NCBI GenBank assembly: GCA_024663395.1
Contig: JANFAH010000090.1
Coordinates: 1 to 64,000, forward strand
Source of the DNA: Pisolithus tinctorius
Taxonomy: Eukaryota; Basidiomycota; Agaricomycetes; Boletales; Pisolithaceae
Length of the DNA stretch: 64,000 nt
Reading direction: 5' to 3'
Shown: in pieces, positions 1 to 13,556 of the stretch
Layout: every line of letters begins with the position of its first letter
Position numbering within the stretch: the stretch's first letter is position 1
The notes under the pieces: generated by a model
Told to the model about the DNA's origin: nothing
Databases searched by the model: none
Seen by the model: the letters and a program-made list of their open reading frames with translations, nothing else
Made by a program: the position numbers and the translations under genes

Positions 1-939
1 CCCTTCTCCATTACGAAGCTGACGGACAATTGCGCGACGGAACTGTTTATTACTGGTTTCCATCGATCGAACTGGCAGTGACGATGACTTACTGGGGCTG
101 GGTTAGAAAGTCCAAGTATCTGGCTCCTCTTATGTTTCCGTTTCATACGCGTGATCGCGCCTTGACACCGTTGGATTAACAGAAGACCTACCTTGCAAAT
201 GCCGTACGTTAGTAGATCCACACCTTTCGCCTGGCACCATGTATGTAAACAATTACTTGGATGTTTATGGGCATTCGTGCACCTCGTCAACCTGCTTGAG
301 CTGCGCAGGATCTCGATCCATTAGGAGGGTGGGGTATGCGGTCACCGGCGGACTACAGGGTGGTCAGTCTCTTCCAACGGGATGGTCCTTTTGTTTGTGG
401 CACCCCGGATCGTAGGATGGATCACCCGTAGCCACTCATTGACACCGATCAGCGAGACGGTGAATATGTGGATGTCGGGCCTACCGGGGTGTGGCGCATC
501 ATTTATCAAAATGAGGGCAGAGACATTCCAGTCTGACCCGGGTGGTCGTCAACTCTTCACGATCTTGCGCCGTTAGAATGTACTACTCGGTCCTCACCGG
601 TAGAGGGCTGACACGCCATCGTTCCGCACACGCAAGATCATCTGCCGTACTACCTGCTCATCGCAGCATCGCTCCAAGTCGCGTGTCGATGCACATAGCT
701 GATCAGTCGTGGACGACGATGCCAGAACAGGTGCTTCGCGGATAAGAGCACAAGATAATGACGCCCAATTAGTCTGAATGGAGATATGTATCTGTCGATC
801 AGTAACTGCTAAGTTACTATGGTGGCCAACGAAGTCTCGAAATACAGCAATACAGTAGATTATCACAACACTCTGCGCGACTGCCAAATCCACTATCAGC
901 TGTTGCAAAACGAGTAGAAAGAACAGGTCATGCACACCT
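1..939. other. No recognisable gene at the left edge
   Basis: Reading frames here are short, overlap each other and match no family I know. There is no intron-exon pattern that joins them into a protein. The stretch lies downstream of the minus-strand NCBP3-like gene, so it may contain that gene's 3' untranslated region and terminator. Confidence 0.5.
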
Positions 940-2127
940 CTAGTCTTTCTCGTTGAGGAATGCATCAAGCTCGTCATCGAGATCCTGACGCGTCTTACGC
1001 GGTCGGTTATCCCTCCGGCCTCTTCCCCTTGGTTCCCTCCTCTCTTCCCCAACATGCGTCCACCTGTCGCCTGGACTAAGCCTACTACCTAAGGCACCGT
1101 CCCAACGCCCACGGCGTTTTACAGAAATTCGATCTCTGAGGTCTCCATTCTGACCTGCATGCTCACCATTTCGCTCGTTAATATAATCGGATCGCATCTT
1201 CGAGGGTGGCGGGGAATGTGACGAGCGTCTATCCTTTCCGAGGTACGCATCCAGCTCAGCGTCGAGTTTCGACTCATCTACCTCCACATCTCCTCTTCTT
1301 TTCTTGAGAGGCCCATCACCTTCCTTCCCCGCTGTCGGGCCATACTTCTTGTAGAATTGACTCTCCCTTTTAGCGCCCTTTTTCTTGATGTCATCATTCC
1401 TTGCCCATCTCATTCTGATGATACCCTTAAGCCCTTCCCCCTTTCCAAGACTACGGTTTATCCTCTCCTCCGGCGGCCACATCGTTATTGGAATTGGCTT
1501 GGCAGTCACGAAACCATCCATATCGATGTCTTCTGCGAGTAATTTCCGCAACTGTCGATGAGCAGATCGTGCCTGCGCCTGGGACTCGAAAACAAGGATA
1601 CAGCTATTGTCGTTTATCCATTCAAGGGCCAAGGGTTGCGCGTCAAAGTGCGTTGCATACGCAAATATGCGAGCAGTGGGGAGGTGAGATATTGGTGTTC
1701 CAGTGAGGAAAAGCGCATTCCCTCTCAAATCCTGCGTGTCTGTTCACAACAGTCAGAAGATAATATAGAAGGGTAAAACCTACGCCTACGACGTGCCTTC
1801 GTCCATGTCAACGTCATCATCGTCCTCATCCAGCCCAGAATGTTTCCGCTTCGTTGATGAAGAAGACCTGCAGCATCAGGCTGCTGTCCTCCAAGGCCCA
1901 CACTGGGCAGGTTATATTCAGCGCACCTTCGCCGTTCTTGTCTGAACCGAATCGGAAATGAGGTAGACCTTGGTGGCCCCGATACGATTCAGCAACGCCG
2001 CTTGCCCAGTTGGTGCAGATTCGGCGGGTGGTTCTTGCTGTGAGACCTGCTCCTCGTAAGGGACAGAGTTATCATAAGACAATGTAACAGTTTCTTCGTA
2101 GGAGACTCCTTCCGGGATGTTGTCCAT
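940..2127 (-). CDS. NCBP3-like RNA-binding protein with C-terminal Arg/acidic tail
   Basis: The product resembles nuclear cap-binding subunit 3, which binds mRNA and links capped transcripts to export factors in the nucleus. The first exon starts at the ATG at 2127 and reads through RIGATKVYLISDSVQTRT. A short middle exon encodes the acidic run DEDDDDVDMDEG. The last exon, 1731 down to 940 after a CAG acceptor, carries the RRM-like core (ALFLTGTPISHL, WINDNSCILVFES) and the family signature RMRWARNDDIKKKGAKRESQ, followed by FYKKYG. The C-terminus is Arg/Gly-rich and repeats LDAELDAYL and LDDELDAFL, as in FoP/Yra1-type mRNA export proteins. It starts 167 bp from divergently transcribed KRR1, which suggests a shared promoter. 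The middle exon boundaries are uncertain. An Yra1/CHTOP-type adaptor is the alternative reading. Confidence 0.7.
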
Positions 2128-2294
2128 CTTGATTCCTGTGTCTTTGGCAGTTGGTTGTTACGAGTATTCAGTGAGCGTTTTTGAAGAAACAAATCACACG
2201 TTGTGTAGAGTGCACGTGACACGCTCAATACGCTCGCTATTATGATTTTGTTTTGAGTTCAAGTTTGAATTTGAAGTATCCCTGTCACTGCAAC

Positions 2295-3878
<1,584 letters not shown>

Positions 3879-4066
3879 TGATATGCTGTCGGGAATCGCG
3901 TACTCGCGGGTATTTGGTATACTTCATTCTATCACTATGTCACTTGACAAGCAATCTAGTGGCATAATTCTTTATTCTTAGTATTGATAAAATGAGACCA
4001 GCTATTCCAATTCAGCCTGCCCGGTTGAGTTTGCACGCACACATTTTCCCAAAGCTCACAGTCGAA

Positions 4067-6140
4067 TCAAATGTCTTGTCCAGCCAGCCATCTCGACACC
4101 AAGGCTAAAGCTTCTGCGGGCTTGTCATGAGGGACGTACACAGGACGTTAGCGCAGTAAACGAAGTCCACGGTAATGAAACTACTCATCATATGCCCAGC
4201 TCCAAGGACGCTGGCAAACGTCAGTTTTCCATGCGTCTTCGTTTCCCCCACTCGCTTTCCATCGACCATCCAGGGTCTCCACGGCTCTTTAGCATAGGCC
4301 GAGCGGCCCGACCAATCTAATTTGTCCACCCATCGTTTATTGGCAACCCAGTTGCACTGCCAGTCATATGTACCCGCGTAGATCAGAATCCGGATGCCTC
4401 GTTCCAGGAGTGCCGCGACATAGTCTTGGGTATGGTGTGCCCATTTGTCCAGATGAGACACAAAGTTTCGTCCGACCATACTAGAGCACAGGCTAAAGTT
4501 TCCTGGGCTTTCTGCTCCGAGCATTGTCCGAGTACTGGGTAAATCGAGGAATCGGCGGATTACCTCTTCCTCAGCATAACAAAAGTCTTGGTCTTGGCAC
4601 GTCTAAAAACACGTGTAAGTCATCCATCCGCGCAACTCCGCGGATAAGCACAACCTTCGAGACATCGTACGCATTCCGCCCTTGTGTCATGTCAGCCACC
4701 GAAACGACGCAGTTCTAAAACATGGTTCCTACCACTGTCCCAGAACGCTGTGCTTAAATGGCTGTCACAAAAAGCAACGGCGGCCTCGCAGTCCATATGG
4801 TCAAAGCGGTCGATACAGGATCGGCGCAGTGCTTTGTCGCATCGCGGTAACTGAACGGAAAATACTCAGCAGAGAATGAGAGGTGTGATGAAACACCTAC
4901 TGCCGCCTTGATGCGGACGCAGTTGCCGATAGACTGAAAAGGTACGTCCAACGCTGCCGTACCACACTCTATTTCATATCGACCCTCGTACAACCTGTAC
5001 GCTCCAAGCTCAGCAGAAACTATTCCCCTACACCCGCCAGACTTACGTCGAAATGTCGGTGACACCGTTGCCAATGAGAACACTTTGAAGATTAATAACG
5101 CCACGCCCTTCAGCGATTGCAATGAGGTTCTTATCATATATTTCACTTGCAAAGACCGGGAGGTAGCGTCCCTGAGAACCCATCACATCCTGAGTGATAT
5201 GATACGCTAGCGTGGGACCTACAGCATAGGATTCGCCGGCCAAATGCAGAGGACGATCGGAAAATTCCTTGAAAGTCTCGAAAAAGATGGTCAAGAAAGC
5301 GTAGACATTGCGAGCGGCTTCTTCGGTCGTCTCCACAGTTTCACCGAAATCGGCGTACGAGTACCCAACACCTACGCTGTAACGTACCGAGACCCTCGTT
5401 TGAGTATTCCACTACATTTGGACGTACGGCTGGTCGAGGAAGAATATGTTTGCCTCGTTGTTCCACGAGTACGGGTTCCAGTTCGTACCGTTTGGAGACC
5501 CTCCGGTCGCGTCAGTGCTACAAGGCCCTTCGAAAGAAGATGGAGCTGCCTTCAATTTAGTCATTCCGAAAGCAACAATCACCCAGCTCGAATAAAAGGC
5601 CGACCGAGGATGTGCATCCAGGGCCTATATCACGTTTTCACAAACCATTATGCTCGCACTGCAATGCATTGATAACTTACCTCCGTTGATCCACATGACG
5701 ACATCATCTGTGATTTTTGTGCATTAGAAATCGACCGTAAGGCTTTACAAAACGCGACAGACCGTTGGCAGGATCCCTCCTACTTTCAAAGAAATAGAAA
5801 AACAGGTGTTTGGCACCTCCGTCGATGTCTAAGTACCCAGTGTAAACCCTTGGAAGAGTTCTTGATTACCATGGGGAATCTTGTCGGAGAACGGAGGGTT
5901 GACGTACGAAACAGTCGGATCACAAAATGATGACTTCTTGATGCGGGCGGAGTGCTTAGGAAAAGCGGGAAGAGTCAAGGACACAAACACGCTTTCCGAC
6001 TGTACGGAGGAGAGGCTCAATACCGGTCCACCTGTTTCAAGGTCGGGCGAGGTTGTTATATCAAGGGGTCTTTGCGCCAGGCCCTTGGCCACCGCACCCA
6101 AAAGTAACGACAGGAGTAGAGTCATACAGAACAACAACAT
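4067..6140 (-). CDS. Secreted/vacuolar serine carboxypeptidase (S10, carboxypeptidase Y-like)
   Basis: Removes C-terminal residues from peptides in the vacuole or secretory pathway. The ATG at 6140 begins a hydrophobic signal peptide ([18 protein letters not shown]). Family blocks follow in order: CDPTVS joined by an intron to [20 protein letters not shown], then MWINGG, the nucleophile block [28 protein letters not shown], the Asp block [19 protein letters not shown] and the His block [21 protein letters not shown], ending LAGQDI at 4067. Ser, Asp and His of the catalytic triad are all present. Two introns are unusual. One, at the nucleophile (5172-5222), is 51 nt and has no in-frame stop. 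The other, at the histidine (4136-4188), begins AT and ends AC. The 3' end faces KRR1. Confidence 0.9.
4136..4188 (-). other. Candidate AT-AC intron in the carboxypeptidase gene
   Basis: On the minus strand the 53-nt segment begins ATGAGT and ends TGTAC, with a CTAAC branch-point match 14 nt from its end. Removing it joins GHM to [12 protein letters not shown], the exact S10 consensus around the catalytic histidine. No GT-AG choice gives that join. Confidence 0.65.
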
Positions 6141-6395
6141 GACCGTAGAGACGATCCAAATTATTCGTCCTCAGGCCTCAGTGCGCGTGCTTACCCGGAT
6201 TAATTATTGTCGAGGTCTATGTATCTATGGCCTTACACGGTGACCGATCACCCCTACACTCGTCCCGACTATTACAGTTGCCTTTTCAGGGTCCCACGTG
6301 GCTATCAATTACCACGGTCGAAAAATCTTGAGGAGGATATACTCAACCAGTTAAACAGCCCAGTCTACCAGTGAGGGACATACTAAACCACCAAA

Positions 6396-8573
6396 ATGCT
6401 CGTCTTATACGAGACTCCGATGGGCTACTGCCTGTTCAAACTAACAGACGCAGCCAAACTCGAGTCGGCTGATCTCTACAAGGAATTCGAGACTCCAGAG
6501 CGAGCGAACAAACTGTATGTACCATTCGCACATGTGCACTACGATAGCTAAGTCGAGGAACTTATCTTTTTCGTATTTGCGGACAGGCTGAGATTGAAAG
6601 CACTGCATCGATTTACGTCGACGGCGACCGCTGTGGAGGATCTGACAGCTGTTCAGCAGGGCAAGCTCGGCAAGGGTCTTAAAAAGTTCTTGACTGAAGA
6701 AGTGGTGGAGAAAGGGAAGGGGAAAGAATCTTTGGTGGTCGTAGATCCTCACCTAGGTATGGCCATTCCCTCGTCATGCGCGCGTTTTTGACCTGTCTGC
6801 AGCACGCTCGATATCCAAGAAACTCAGCATCAAGGTGTCCGCACCGTCACCCGTGGAAGACCATAGCGACCTATGGAGAGGTATTCGAAGTCAGATAGCA
6901 GCTTTACTTGATGGCCTGGACCCAAAAGATCTGGCTACTATGAGTCTAGGTCTCAGCCATTCACTATCACGGTAAGTCGGGCCTATGTAGACTCACCTCA
7001 CACGACTGAACGCGTGGACCAGGTTCAAGCTCAAATTCTCCCCGAACAAGGTGGACACGATGATCGTGCAAGCCATTGCTTTACTCGACGATCTCGACAA
7101 GGAGATAAATATCTATGCCATGCGTGTCAAGGTAGGGTGTTTTCCGCACACTTTTCTCTACAACACGCGAACTAGTTTCCGGGCGTTCTCCTCAGGAATG
7201 GTATGGTTGGCACTTCCCCGAACTTGCAAAAATAATCAACGACAACATCGCGTACGCCAAAGTTGTGCGCGCCATGGGTAAGAATCCACTAGTTTTTGCC
7301 TTGTTCTCAGTGCCTTCACACACTAGTCTAGGTTTCCGCACAGATGCAGCTACCACCTCATTCGAGAAAATCCTTCCAGAAGATTTAGAAGCAGTCGTCA
7401 AAGCAGCCGCTGAAATTTCTATGGGTACCGAAATATCCGACAGTGATATTCAACACATACACGCTCTATGTGATCAGATCATCGCCATATCCGCCTACCG
7501 AGCCCAGTTGGCGGAGTACCTGCGAAATCGGATGAATGCTATCGCCCCAAACCTAACCACTCTTGTCGGCGATCTCGTTGGAGCACGACTAATTGCTCAC
7601 GCTGGTAGTTTGTTGAACCTTGCAAAGTTCCCGGCCAGTACTGTACAAATCCTTGGTGCGGAAAAGGCTTTGTTCCGCGCGTTGAAGACCAAGCATGATA
7701 CACCAAAGTACGGTATCATATACCATGTACGCCCACGCCTACATGTAATTTCGTCGTGGAAAACTGAACACAGCCCAGGCATCACTAGTCGGCCAAGCAC
7801 CACCAAAACTCAAGGGCAAGGTCTGTGAAAATGTGTCTCTTACGCTTCCACATCTAACCTCCTTTCAAGATGGCCCGCATGGTGGCGACTAAAACCGCAC
7901 TTTCAATACGTGTCGACGCACTGACAGATGCAGATGGCAAGTCGGAAGAGCACGCGCCCTCCGTGGGCCTCGAAAGCCGCTCTAAACTGGAATCTCGACT
8001 GCGTGCACTCGAATATCAGTTAGACGGGTCGGGCGTACGACGATTCGCAGATGGGAATAACAAGAACCAGCAACGGTTCTCCATGAAGGGCGACACACAG
8101 ACCTATAATACAGCCGCTGATGCGGTTGACCTTGTTCCTTCACAACGGGAGCCGTTGGAGGCGGCCATGAAGGCAGTGTTGGATGTCAAGGAAGAGAAGC
8201 GGAAGGCGAAAGAGGGCAAGAAAGCAAAACAGAAGGCTGAGAAGGAAGAGCCATTTGCAGAAACGGAGGTTATTGCCGACGGCATGGATGTAGATGGGCA
8301 CCCGAAGGAGAGTAAGAAGGATAAGAAGCGTAAACGGAGAGAGAGCGAGGTTAATGGACAGGCTGACGCCGACCAGCCCAGTGTACGTCCTTGCCATTGG
8401 GGTTTCCAGCGAAGTATTGATGCACGACTTTGTAGGGGGAACCCGCTGAGACAGAGGAAGAGCGCAAGGCAAAGAAGAAGGCACGCAAAGCTGAGAAGAA
8501 GGCTGCAGAGGCCGCTTCTGCCACTGTCGACGGTGAAGCCCCAAAAAAGAAAAAGAAGAAGAGCGAGGCTTGA
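6396..8573 (+). CDS. NOP58: NOP58, box C/D snoRNP core protein
   Basis: Core protein of box C/D snoRNPs, which direct 2'-O-methylation of rRNA in the nucleolus. The start at 6396 gives [16 protein letters not shown], the expected N-terminus. The coiled-coil and Nop domains follow: [34 protein letters not shown], then [20 protein letters not shown] and [20 protein letters not shown], followed by [16 protein letters not shown]. The C-terminus is the usual lysine-rich KKE/KKK tail, ending KKKKKKSEA at 8573. Eight introns of about 50-75 nt all join in frame, including one inside the tail. It is convergent with the EAF-like gene about 300 bp downstream. This identification is secure. Confidence 0.97.
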
Positions 8574-8876
8574 GCTCCACCGGCTTCTGCAGTCGACACA
8601 TCTGTTGGCCCGTGTACATCAGGTTGCATATGTTCTCAATACCATGTCGAACATTGTCCTTGCATATTCAGTCACATCTGAAGCCCTTCTGACTGCGCAA
8701 CGACCGACTTTAACACGCGGTGAATGCTCAAAATTGTGTTGAACATGGTTACTACATACTCAGCAACTACGTATGTACATTGAGAGACGTATAATACACA
8801 CGAGGTATAAAACATATTGGAATACGGGTGTGATCGACAGGATTATGCAGGCGCCAGCAATCCACGAGATGTACGA

Positions 8877-10301
8877 CTATTCGTCGTCGCTCTCCTCACT
8901 CGACGACGAACTATCATCGCTGTACTGACCGCCAAACTGGCTTCGGGCAAAATCATTAAGCGACATCGGTTGTCGCTTGGTATCCGGTTCCGGAGAACCT
9001 TCATCCTCGGTTCCTCCTAGTTGTGCCTCCATTTCCCGACCGAACTCATCGGGATCGATTTCCTCTGCATCGTTATCCAGGTCGGTTCCTGGCTCCGGTT
9101 CTACGAGCACGGATTCCCAGTAGTCATCTAAGTCAGAGTCATCTGCATCCTGGGCTGGCGGAGGTGGCCGCGAAGATGGTAGGTCGACGGAAGCAGAGGC
9201 ACTAGGTAGAGCTAGACCCTCAGGTGGGGTGGGTTTATGTCGTTTGAGTGGGCGCGCAGGAAGAACTCCGGGGTCGAGTTCTTCCACCAAAACCGAATCT
9301 AACATTACGCGACTCTCGGGCTCTTTCTTGGGTTTCGCCGCATCTTTTGATATCGTCTTGGGTTTTGGTATAGATTCTTGTTTCTTCAGCGGAGCGCGTG
9401 ATGCCTTCTGCTTGGGAGGTGGATCTGGTGGCCGGACGGGTGGAGATGGCTTTAGCAATGTTTCTAGCAGGTCCTCCTCCTCCTCTTCTTCCTCCTTGCG
9501 CATGTTCCGCGTATTCATTACTTCCTCGTACTCGTCGTCGGGTTCTCCTTCCGCATCTTCGGTGCTGAGAAGCTCTTCGAGTTTTTTATTGAGGTCTGAA
9601 TCATCTCTAGTTTGTGAGGTGGACGTTTGGGCTACATGGGCGGTAGAAGAGCGTGAACCGCCGGTCAGGAAGCGACCAGCGCCTAGTGGTGGGATTGAAT
9701 GCTTACGAGAAGTGACGGTCTGGGTACTTGGCCCTGAACCTTGTACTTTTCTGTCGTAACTGAACGTCATGAATCCGTCTACTTTTTCGAGGGTGAAAGT
9801 CTGATATTATAAGACGCAAGTAAGCCTATGGGCGGAGGTTCATGGGTCCTATGCTTACGCCAAGCTCCTCATCGTAAATTAGTACACAATCGTAATCCTT
9901 GACTGGATGTTCGATCCCTTTGAAGACATAGTTCTCTCCCTGTGAATCGCAGGGTTAATCGCCGCGGGAAGTCGGAGTGGTGGCAGCCGTACCTGTGTAC
10001 TAGGTCGTTCAAGGGAAATAGACGTGGATTCCTTGCCACGCTTAACTTCGACAGTGCCGGGTCTATCTGGGTCAATAGATTCTGGAGTGAAATTGTCTAG
10101 CAAAGAGGTAGTTAGTGGAGTGACGAGCTGGTGAGACACATGAGACATACACCTAAACGAATAGAAGTCACGATCGGGTAGGTTCGATCGTTTGGGCGGC
10201 GCCGGGCCTTTCCTTGCCTTGAGGGCTCTAGCCAGAGACGAACCAATGGCAACCTTGTGTCTTCCGGGTGCTGGTGCCCACTGGATTGCAGCGGAAGCCA
10301 T
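8877..10301 (-). CDS. EAF-like RNA polymerase II elongation factor
   Basis: The N-terminal half matches the ELL-associated factor fold, which promotes Pol II elongation as part of an ELL-EAF complex. Visible blocks are FYSFRDNFTPESIDPDRPG, TVEVKRGKESTSISLERPS, YVFKGIEHPVKDYDCVLIYD and FTLEKVDGFMTFSYDRKVQG. The long C-terminal half is acidic and Ser/Pro-rich (EEEEEEEDLLETLL, DDSDLDDYWESVLV) and ends in a D/S run, the usual layout of EAF transactivation tails. The start at 10301 is ATG GCT TCC (MASAAIQWAPAPGRHKVAIG). Three introns, near 10.12, 9.97 and 9.83 kb, join in frame. It is divergent from ERG27 across about 217 bp. Confidence 0.8.
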
Positions 10302-10518
10302 GGTGGTGGGAGGACAAGACGATGACGAGGGTTGCTAATTTAGGATTGCTAATTTAGGATGTCCATGTATCCAGGTGGCCGCGTTTCAGAATGACCGTTC
10401 TGGAACGAGCGGAAGTGGGCGTGAGGGAAAAAAAGTGGTACGACGGGCGGTCCACAGTACATATATATTTATTGTTAGCAGTGTGGACTCGGTTTCTTTT
10501 GTTCTTCTGCTCTTCGAC

Positions 10519-11976
10519 ATGGACAGACCAATCATCATCGTCACAGGTGCCAACAGGTGGGTCTCACTGGAGTTGGCGTGCTCAACAACACGGCTCACTT
10601 GAAGGGACGTTTCACAGCGGCGTGGGTTTCGGAATCTGTCACCGTCTCCTCGTCCAACTCTCGTCCAACCGTTGCGAGGATGCATACCCAAAATATCCCT
10701 TCCACAACTTCTTGGCTTCTGCTGACCCCCAGCTTCCCTGCGAGGGTCTCACTCTTATCCTTGCATGCAGAAGCAGACAGCGCGCAGAGGCAGCAAAATC
10801 TCAGCTGTACAGTTTACTTGACAAGCACATCTCGCAACTTCGCAAGTCGCCGCGTTATGATGGCCGTGCCGACAAGTTTCGCCAAAACCTCGTGATCTCT
10901 GTACATCTCATAGACCTGGCATGCGTTCGGAGCGTTTTTGACTTTGCGGACGAGGTGACACAAACGTGAGTCCGCCTTGGACTCTGATTTTCATACTCTG
11001 AACACCCATGTACTTGCAGATACCCGTATATCTCGCATCTCATATGTAACGCCGGTGTGGTCTGCTTTGCGAAAATCGACTGGCCACTTTGCTTGGTGCA
11101 ACTTGCTAAGGACTTCATCGGCGCCGTCACAGCGCCAAAATATTTCCTTCAGAGCACGGGTCGTATCAGTGAGGATGGCTTGGGTTGGTTGTGGCAATGC
11201 AACATCTTTGGACACTACGTCCTAGTGGGTACCCATTTATGACGATGCAATGCATGTTGACGTCGAGCGTAGTTTCGAGCCCTCGAACCTCACCTCGCCA
11301 AATACACGGGGTCCATGGGTGCTCGCGTGCTTTGGTTATCATCTCAGGAGGCTACTTCTGAGTTCTATGATCCAAAAGATTGGCAGCTAATCAACGACGA
11401 CCACTCGTATCAGTCCTCCAAATACCAACTCAACTTGTTGGCTCTACGCCTAGACCAAGAGGCGACGGAACACCGTCAGCCTGGAATGCCTGTCGTGAGA
11501 CACTTCTCCGTATTACCTGGCATAGCCGGAACAAACATCGCCAGTGCGTTGCTTGGACGCTTCACGGCCGTGTGCATGATTGTAACATTCTACATAGTAA
11601 GTGGCGGTGTAAACCGAGTACTTTCATCATAAACTCTTAATGCCTGTAGGCTCGATGGTTGGGATCACCGTATCATCCCATAAGTGCCTTCAAGGCAGCC
11701 ATCTCTGCTGTACATCTGGCACTCGTTCCACTCGTCTACTTGCCAGCGGTGGAACGAGTTGAAAAGCCGGATGCCTCAACAAAGGCGTCGGAACCTGCTG
11801 AAGTCGGTACTCTGTATGTGTCCCAGACCGATCGCTGGGGAACCGAGTACGTCGGGACGATGAAATTCGTGGAGTCGAGGGCAGAGGATGTCCACGTGAA
11901 GGAGTTATTAGCGAATTGTGATAGCCTCCTGGAAACTTTTTGTGCTGCGCAAGGGCGAAAATCAGCTTCGGGTTGA
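10519..11976 (+). CDS. ERG27: ERG27-like 3-keto-steroid reductase (SDR family)
   Basis: NADPH-dependent 3-ketosteroid reductase of the sterol C-4 demethylation complex, acting at the ER and lipid droplets. The first intron splits the glycine motif; once removed it reads TGANSGVGFGIC. The ERG27 features follow: LTLILACRSRQRAEAAKSQL, the NAG motif in YPYISHLICNAGV, the active-site pair in HSYQSSKYQLNLLALRLDQE (Tyr and Lys in YQSSK), and LPGIAGTNIASALLG. A C-terminal hydrophobic stretch probably serves as membrane anchor. The ERG27-specific insertions before the NAG motif favour this over a generic SDR. The stop is at 11976, close to the convergent CTU1 gene. Confidence 0.88.
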
Positions 11977-12098
11977 CGCTCAAACCGTACTTTAGGAACC
12001 TATTAACACTTAAGGGATACCCAGAATTCATCAACTTTCTTGGGACGGTGATTGGATGGATACGGCTGGTCGAGGTGATTGGAAGTGGGGTATCGTCC

Positions 12099-13405
12099 TC
12101 AAATTGTCCGGTGCAGGTCCCATCGCGTCCAACTTCTTGCGTGCACGATCCGTCTGCAATACAGTTGAATGTCAGGCTCGGGTGGACAAAACCCAACACC
12201 TACTATAACTGAGCCGGCCATGCCACGTTCTAAGCCCTCTAGTAGTGTACAAGCCTTGCAAAGGTCGTTGCTGGACATGTAACCACACCTTTTGCATGTT
12301 TCTGCACAGAGGGATGAGTAGCTGCAAAGTAGTTAAAAACAAAAGCCGTACGTTGTTGCTTCTGCGTTGCTTTGATATCTTCCCTTAATTCGAATGCTTC
12401 GCCAGAATGGATAATGTCGATAATCGCACTAGGTCGGGCAGCCTCTAAGTCCTTGAGAAAAGTGCGCGCGTGGCCGCGATAAGCGTCCGGGGAATATATG
12501 CACTCCGTGGAAAAGTAATCCAACTTTTTGAAGTATGCGTACCTACGGAATAAAATCGGTCAAGCCCCCCGACAGTCAAACAGAACGTACTGACATGACG
12601 ATCTCTTTCTCGTACGCATATTTGAAAGGTTTTGATCTCTTGATTGTATCTTCCCCCCGTGTACATATCTGTGTACATCGGCCAAGGCGAGCGATGTCGC
12701 CGCGCATAACTGCAATCCACGAACATCGCATCATGGCAAGCGGGCTATTTGCATTGTTACTCACTGTTCATCAACACCGTTTCCGCGATATCGTCTGCGT
12801 TATGTCCAGTGACGATGTGGTCGACTTCTAATGCAGAGGCACCTCTATCAAGGGCCTGCCGCCGGAATACACCGCAGAAAGTGCAGTTGTTCTTTTTTCC
12901 GATCTCTGCGACGATCGCATCCATTGTCCAGCCATATAGCTCTTCGTAAGATAAGATCTTTAGAGGCATGTTGTATTGTTGTTGATTGCGCTTGACGGTC
13001 TACGCATGGTTAATGGACCCAAAGGACGTCACAGTAGAGATATGACGTACCTCTAGCGAATCATCGCGGTACCCTGTGATACCTTCGTCTATGGACAAAA
13101 GGAATAGTTCGAGACCGTAATTATATCGCTCGTTCAGCGTCTTCATAACATATGCAAGAACTGTAGAATCTGTCGCAAGATAAGACTCTAACAAGGTCTT
13201 CTACGCATCGGTACGCACCCTTTCCACCCGAAGCACCGATAGCCACCCTGTCTCCTGGCTCGAACAAGTGCGCCTGGATGATGGTATTGTGTACCTCCGT
13301 CTCGAAGACGAAAAAGAAACATTCTTTGCATATCTGTTGGCCAGTTTTTGGTCTCTTCAAGATTGCCTTTGCGTTTTGACAGAGTGCACACGACATCGGT
13401 GCCAT
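12099..13405 (-). CDS. NCS6: CTU1/NCS6, cytoplasmic tRNA 2-thiolation protein 1
   Basis: Catalytic subunit that thiolates U34 of Lys, Glu and Gln tRNAs in the cytosol, working with NCS2/CTU2 and URM1. The start at 13405 gives [20 protein letters not shown]. The PP-loop SGGKDST is split by an intron after GGK-G and restored by splicing ([19 protein letters not shown]). Other family blocks are [85 protein letters not shown] and the C-terminal zinc motif [20 protein letters not shown]. The frame after EGLERG is less conserved and runs to a TGA at 12099; that exact end is uncertain. It is divergent from NOP9 across 151 bp. Confidence 0.93.
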
Positions 13406-13556
13406 GACTAGTACTGTGTGGTCGAGATGAGATCTATCATGTAACCTCAAACTAGACGGGTTCTCCGGGGTCCTCAACCCTGTCTTCGGGTCCTCGTCTG
13501 ATTCGTCCATACCGACCGGGCCTACGGCTATTAAGCAGTTCTGACTTTTTAACAAG

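Noticed and set aside
4136..4195. Ordinary GT-AG intron at the carboxypeptidase histidine
   Set aside because: The GTAGTT donor inside this stretch, joined to either nearby AG, removes VPHDKP, which is conserved in the family.
11690..12199. 169-codon minus-strand frame overlapping ERG27
   Set aside because: Shadow of the ERG27 last exon and of the CTU1 3' end; both real genes explain the sequence better.
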